Part shown: piece after piece, positions 15,296 through 16,634 of the stretch
How positions within the stretch are numbered: position 1 is the first letter of the stretch
How the letters are laid out: every line of letters begins with the position of its first letter
Source: Lyophyllum atratum
Lineage: Eukaryota; Basidiomycota; Agaricomycetes; Agaricales; Lyophyllaceae
Length of the DNA stretch: 16,634 bases
Reading direction: 5' to 3'
NCBI GenBank assembly: GCA_014905825.1
Contig: JACGCN010000144.1
Span: 1-16,634, forward strand
Program-made: the position numbers and the translations under genes
Notes under the pieces: model-generated
The model's database searches: none
What the model was told of the DNA's origin: nothing
Seen by the model: the letters and a program-made list of their open reading frames with translations, nothing else

Positions 15296-16634
15296 ATGCT
15301 CCTAACACTCCTGAATCTTACTGATGAAAACATCTCATGTCGCCGTGTATCAAAGAAAAGCTCTGTTGCCACAACCAGAGATCTTACTTGCTCCTTCTAC
15401 CCAGAGAACTATCGATTGCACAAAGCTGGCGAGTTGGAATTATTGCCAGGAGTGCCACAGGTCGCACGCCTGACGGTGGGTCGAAGGAATGGCTCGTGAA
15501 GCCGGAGGAATCTTCAATACGAATCTCGTTGGCGCTGGGCGCTCTCTGGCGCGTCGTTCACGTTCCTGATGGGTGTCCATGGAGAATATACCTCAGCAAG
15601 GTTAGTACTCGTACCCACCTAATGGTAGTGAAAGGGCACGACCACACCTCAGATTACGAAAAGGCATCACAGGCTTTTTGTGTTCCCCCGACGAAACTTG
15701 GCTTCATTTCTCTCCGAGATGCCTGATACATTGCCATTATCGTCGCTGTGCCTTCCAGGTATGTCGCTGTAAAAAGTTGCCCACGACGCCTTGAAAAGTA
15801 AGGATCAATCTATCAGGAACACACGAAACGTAGGTCCGATATTACACTACTGTACTTCAATTGCCTCATGCTCAACCCCGAAGCATGGCCTTGCACGGAT
15901 GGCCCATTTCACAGTGTCAAGAGTTGACTACTCCTCTGGCTGTCCAATTGCAGTCGGGCATTCGAGTCATAGATATTCGACTCGCTATTGTCAACGATAG
16001 ACTCGTTGCCTACCACGGAATATACCCGCAGCGCACTCCATTCCAGGAGATGTTGTCTACTATTCACGACTTTTTGACCTCTTCGTCCACTTGCAGAGAA
16101 ACGATAGTCATGTCCATCAAACAAGAAGACTTTGCGAAGAACTCCTACCTTGACTTCTCACGCTTGGTCCACGAAGAGATATACGATGGGCCTGGAGGGC
16201 AAGATATGTGGTATTTGCGGAACCGCGTGCCATCTCTCGGTGAAGTCAGGGGCAAGGTGGTCCTTTTCAGTCGATTTGGTGGGAACGGAGAAGGGTGGGA
16301 AGGCGGCTGGGAGGGTTTAGGAATGCACCCTCTGCATTGGCCAGATAGCGAGAAGTTTGCGTTCTCCTGGCAGTGCAAGGAGACCCTTGTAAGGATACAC
16401 GACTGGTAAGTGTAAGCTCCATCTGAAGCCACTCACCGGATTAACGTTCAACTAGGTATAAGATACCCTCATTTTTGGCGATACCTGAGAAGGTCTCTCT
16501 TGCCGCCCAAATACTCCTGCCTCCGCCCAATAACCCGCCCATGCCCACTCTTTCCATTACATTCCTATCCGCGTCTCCTTCCCCCTGGCAATGCCCCCTA
16601 CAGTTGCAAAAGGTTTTGGATGGCCCAAATTGGG
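15296..16634 (+). CDS. PI-PLC X-domain-like phosphodiesterase, cut by right edge, two apparent frame breaks
   Basis: Related to phosphatidylinositol-specific phospholipase C, which cleaves PI or GPI head groups using two histidines. Exons: 15296-15600, 15653-15758, 15817-15829 (13 nt), 15884-16405 and 16456 to the edge; introns are 52, 58, 54 and 50 nt with matching phases. The first exon starts MLLTLLNLTDENI, a fungal-type N-terminal beta region. Then RHHRLFVFPRRNLASFLSEM, LCLPGTHETMALHGWPISQC with the first catalytic His, GIRVIDIRL, LVAYHGIYPQRTPF with the second His, ETIVMSIKQED, PSLGEVRGKVVLFSRFG and IPSFLAIPEKVSLAAQILLP. The family's usual THD is THE here. Frame changes without a visible intron occur near 15484-15492 (VARLTVG to EWLVKPEESS) and near 16579-16585, where a C run separates ITFLSAS from FPLAMPPTVAKGFGWPK in another frame. 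The catalytic core is in one frame. No signal peptide is evident. May be functional if the breaks are sequence errors. Confidence 0.78.
15817..15829 (+). other. 13-nt microexon carrying the catalytic GTHET motif
   Basis: Flanked by TATCAG and GTAGGT, this exon supplies most of Gly-Thr-His-Glu-Thr, joining LCLPG to MALHGWPISQC in frame. Both flanking introns (58 and 54 nt) are of normal size. Skipping it would remove the first catalytic His and, since 13 is not a multiple of three, shift the frame. Confidence 0.75.

Noticed and set aside
15601..15726. Apparent frame break in the PLC-like gene near the C run at 15684
   Set aside because: Resolved by an intron 15601-15652: the acceptor before ATTACG gives RHHRLFVFPRRN in frame, so no indel is needed there.
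1..16634. CRISPR array, transposon, biosynthetic cluster or defence system
   Set aside because: No regularly spaced repeats, transposase or integrase motifs, terminal repeats or linked pathway enzymes were seen.

Overview
The window looks like nuclear DNA of a filamentous basidiomycete, most likely an Agaricomycete. Genes are densely packed and rich in introns. Nearly all introns are about 45 to 65 nt, with GT-AG ends and pyrimidine-rich 3' ends. The recognisable proteins are eukaryotic: eRF1, the checkpoint clamp subunit Rad1, an RNase P/MRP subunit, a pyruvate dehydrogenase component, a fungal F-box protein and a fungal PI-PLC-like protein. There are no Shine-Dalgarno operons. I see no transposase, CRISPR array, tRNA or rRNA. 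All exon models here were built by reading splice signals against remembered family motifs, so they are predictions.

Layout, left to right. 1-494 (+): the 3' end of rad1, the 9-1-1 checkpoint clamp subunit, cut by the window edge. 830-1883 (-): a PDX1/E3-binding-protein-like gene with a mitochondrial presequence and one lipoyl domain. It lacks the expected lipoyl lysine and loses frame at a homopolymer. 2706-4292 (-): a complete eRF1 gene with six exons and one GC-AG intron. 4511-5358 (+): a POP7/Rpp20-type RNase P/MRP subunit, divergent from eRF1 across a 218-bp shared promoter. 6019-7457 (+): a five-exon TauD-like Fe(II)/2-oxoglutarate dioxygenase. 8092-9543 (+): an intronless 483-aa protein, probably mitochondrial, of unknown function. 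9905-10565 (-): a six-exon homologue of macrophage migration inhibitory factor (MIF), convergent with the previous gene. 10566-11550: almost 1 kb without a convincing gene, containing two clear inverted repeats. 11551-11769 (-): a doubtful small Gly/Tyr-rich ORF. 12341-14917 (+): a large F-box gene with a clear exon structure but six to eight single-base frame breaks. 15296-16634 (+): a PI-PLC-like gene running off the right edge, with a 13-nt microexon over the catalytic histidine and two apparent frame breaks.

The genes do not form one pathway. This is ordinary chromosomal housekeeping sequence (translation termination, RNA processing, DNA-damage checkpoint, mitochondrial metabolism) mixed with lineage-specific genes. 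I did not find a coherent new multi-gene system. The points most worth following are the concentration of single-base frame breaks in three genes while their neighbours are clean, the PDX1-like protein without its lipoyl lysine, the fungal MIF gene with a 15-bp palindrome just upstream of its start, and the PLC microexon.
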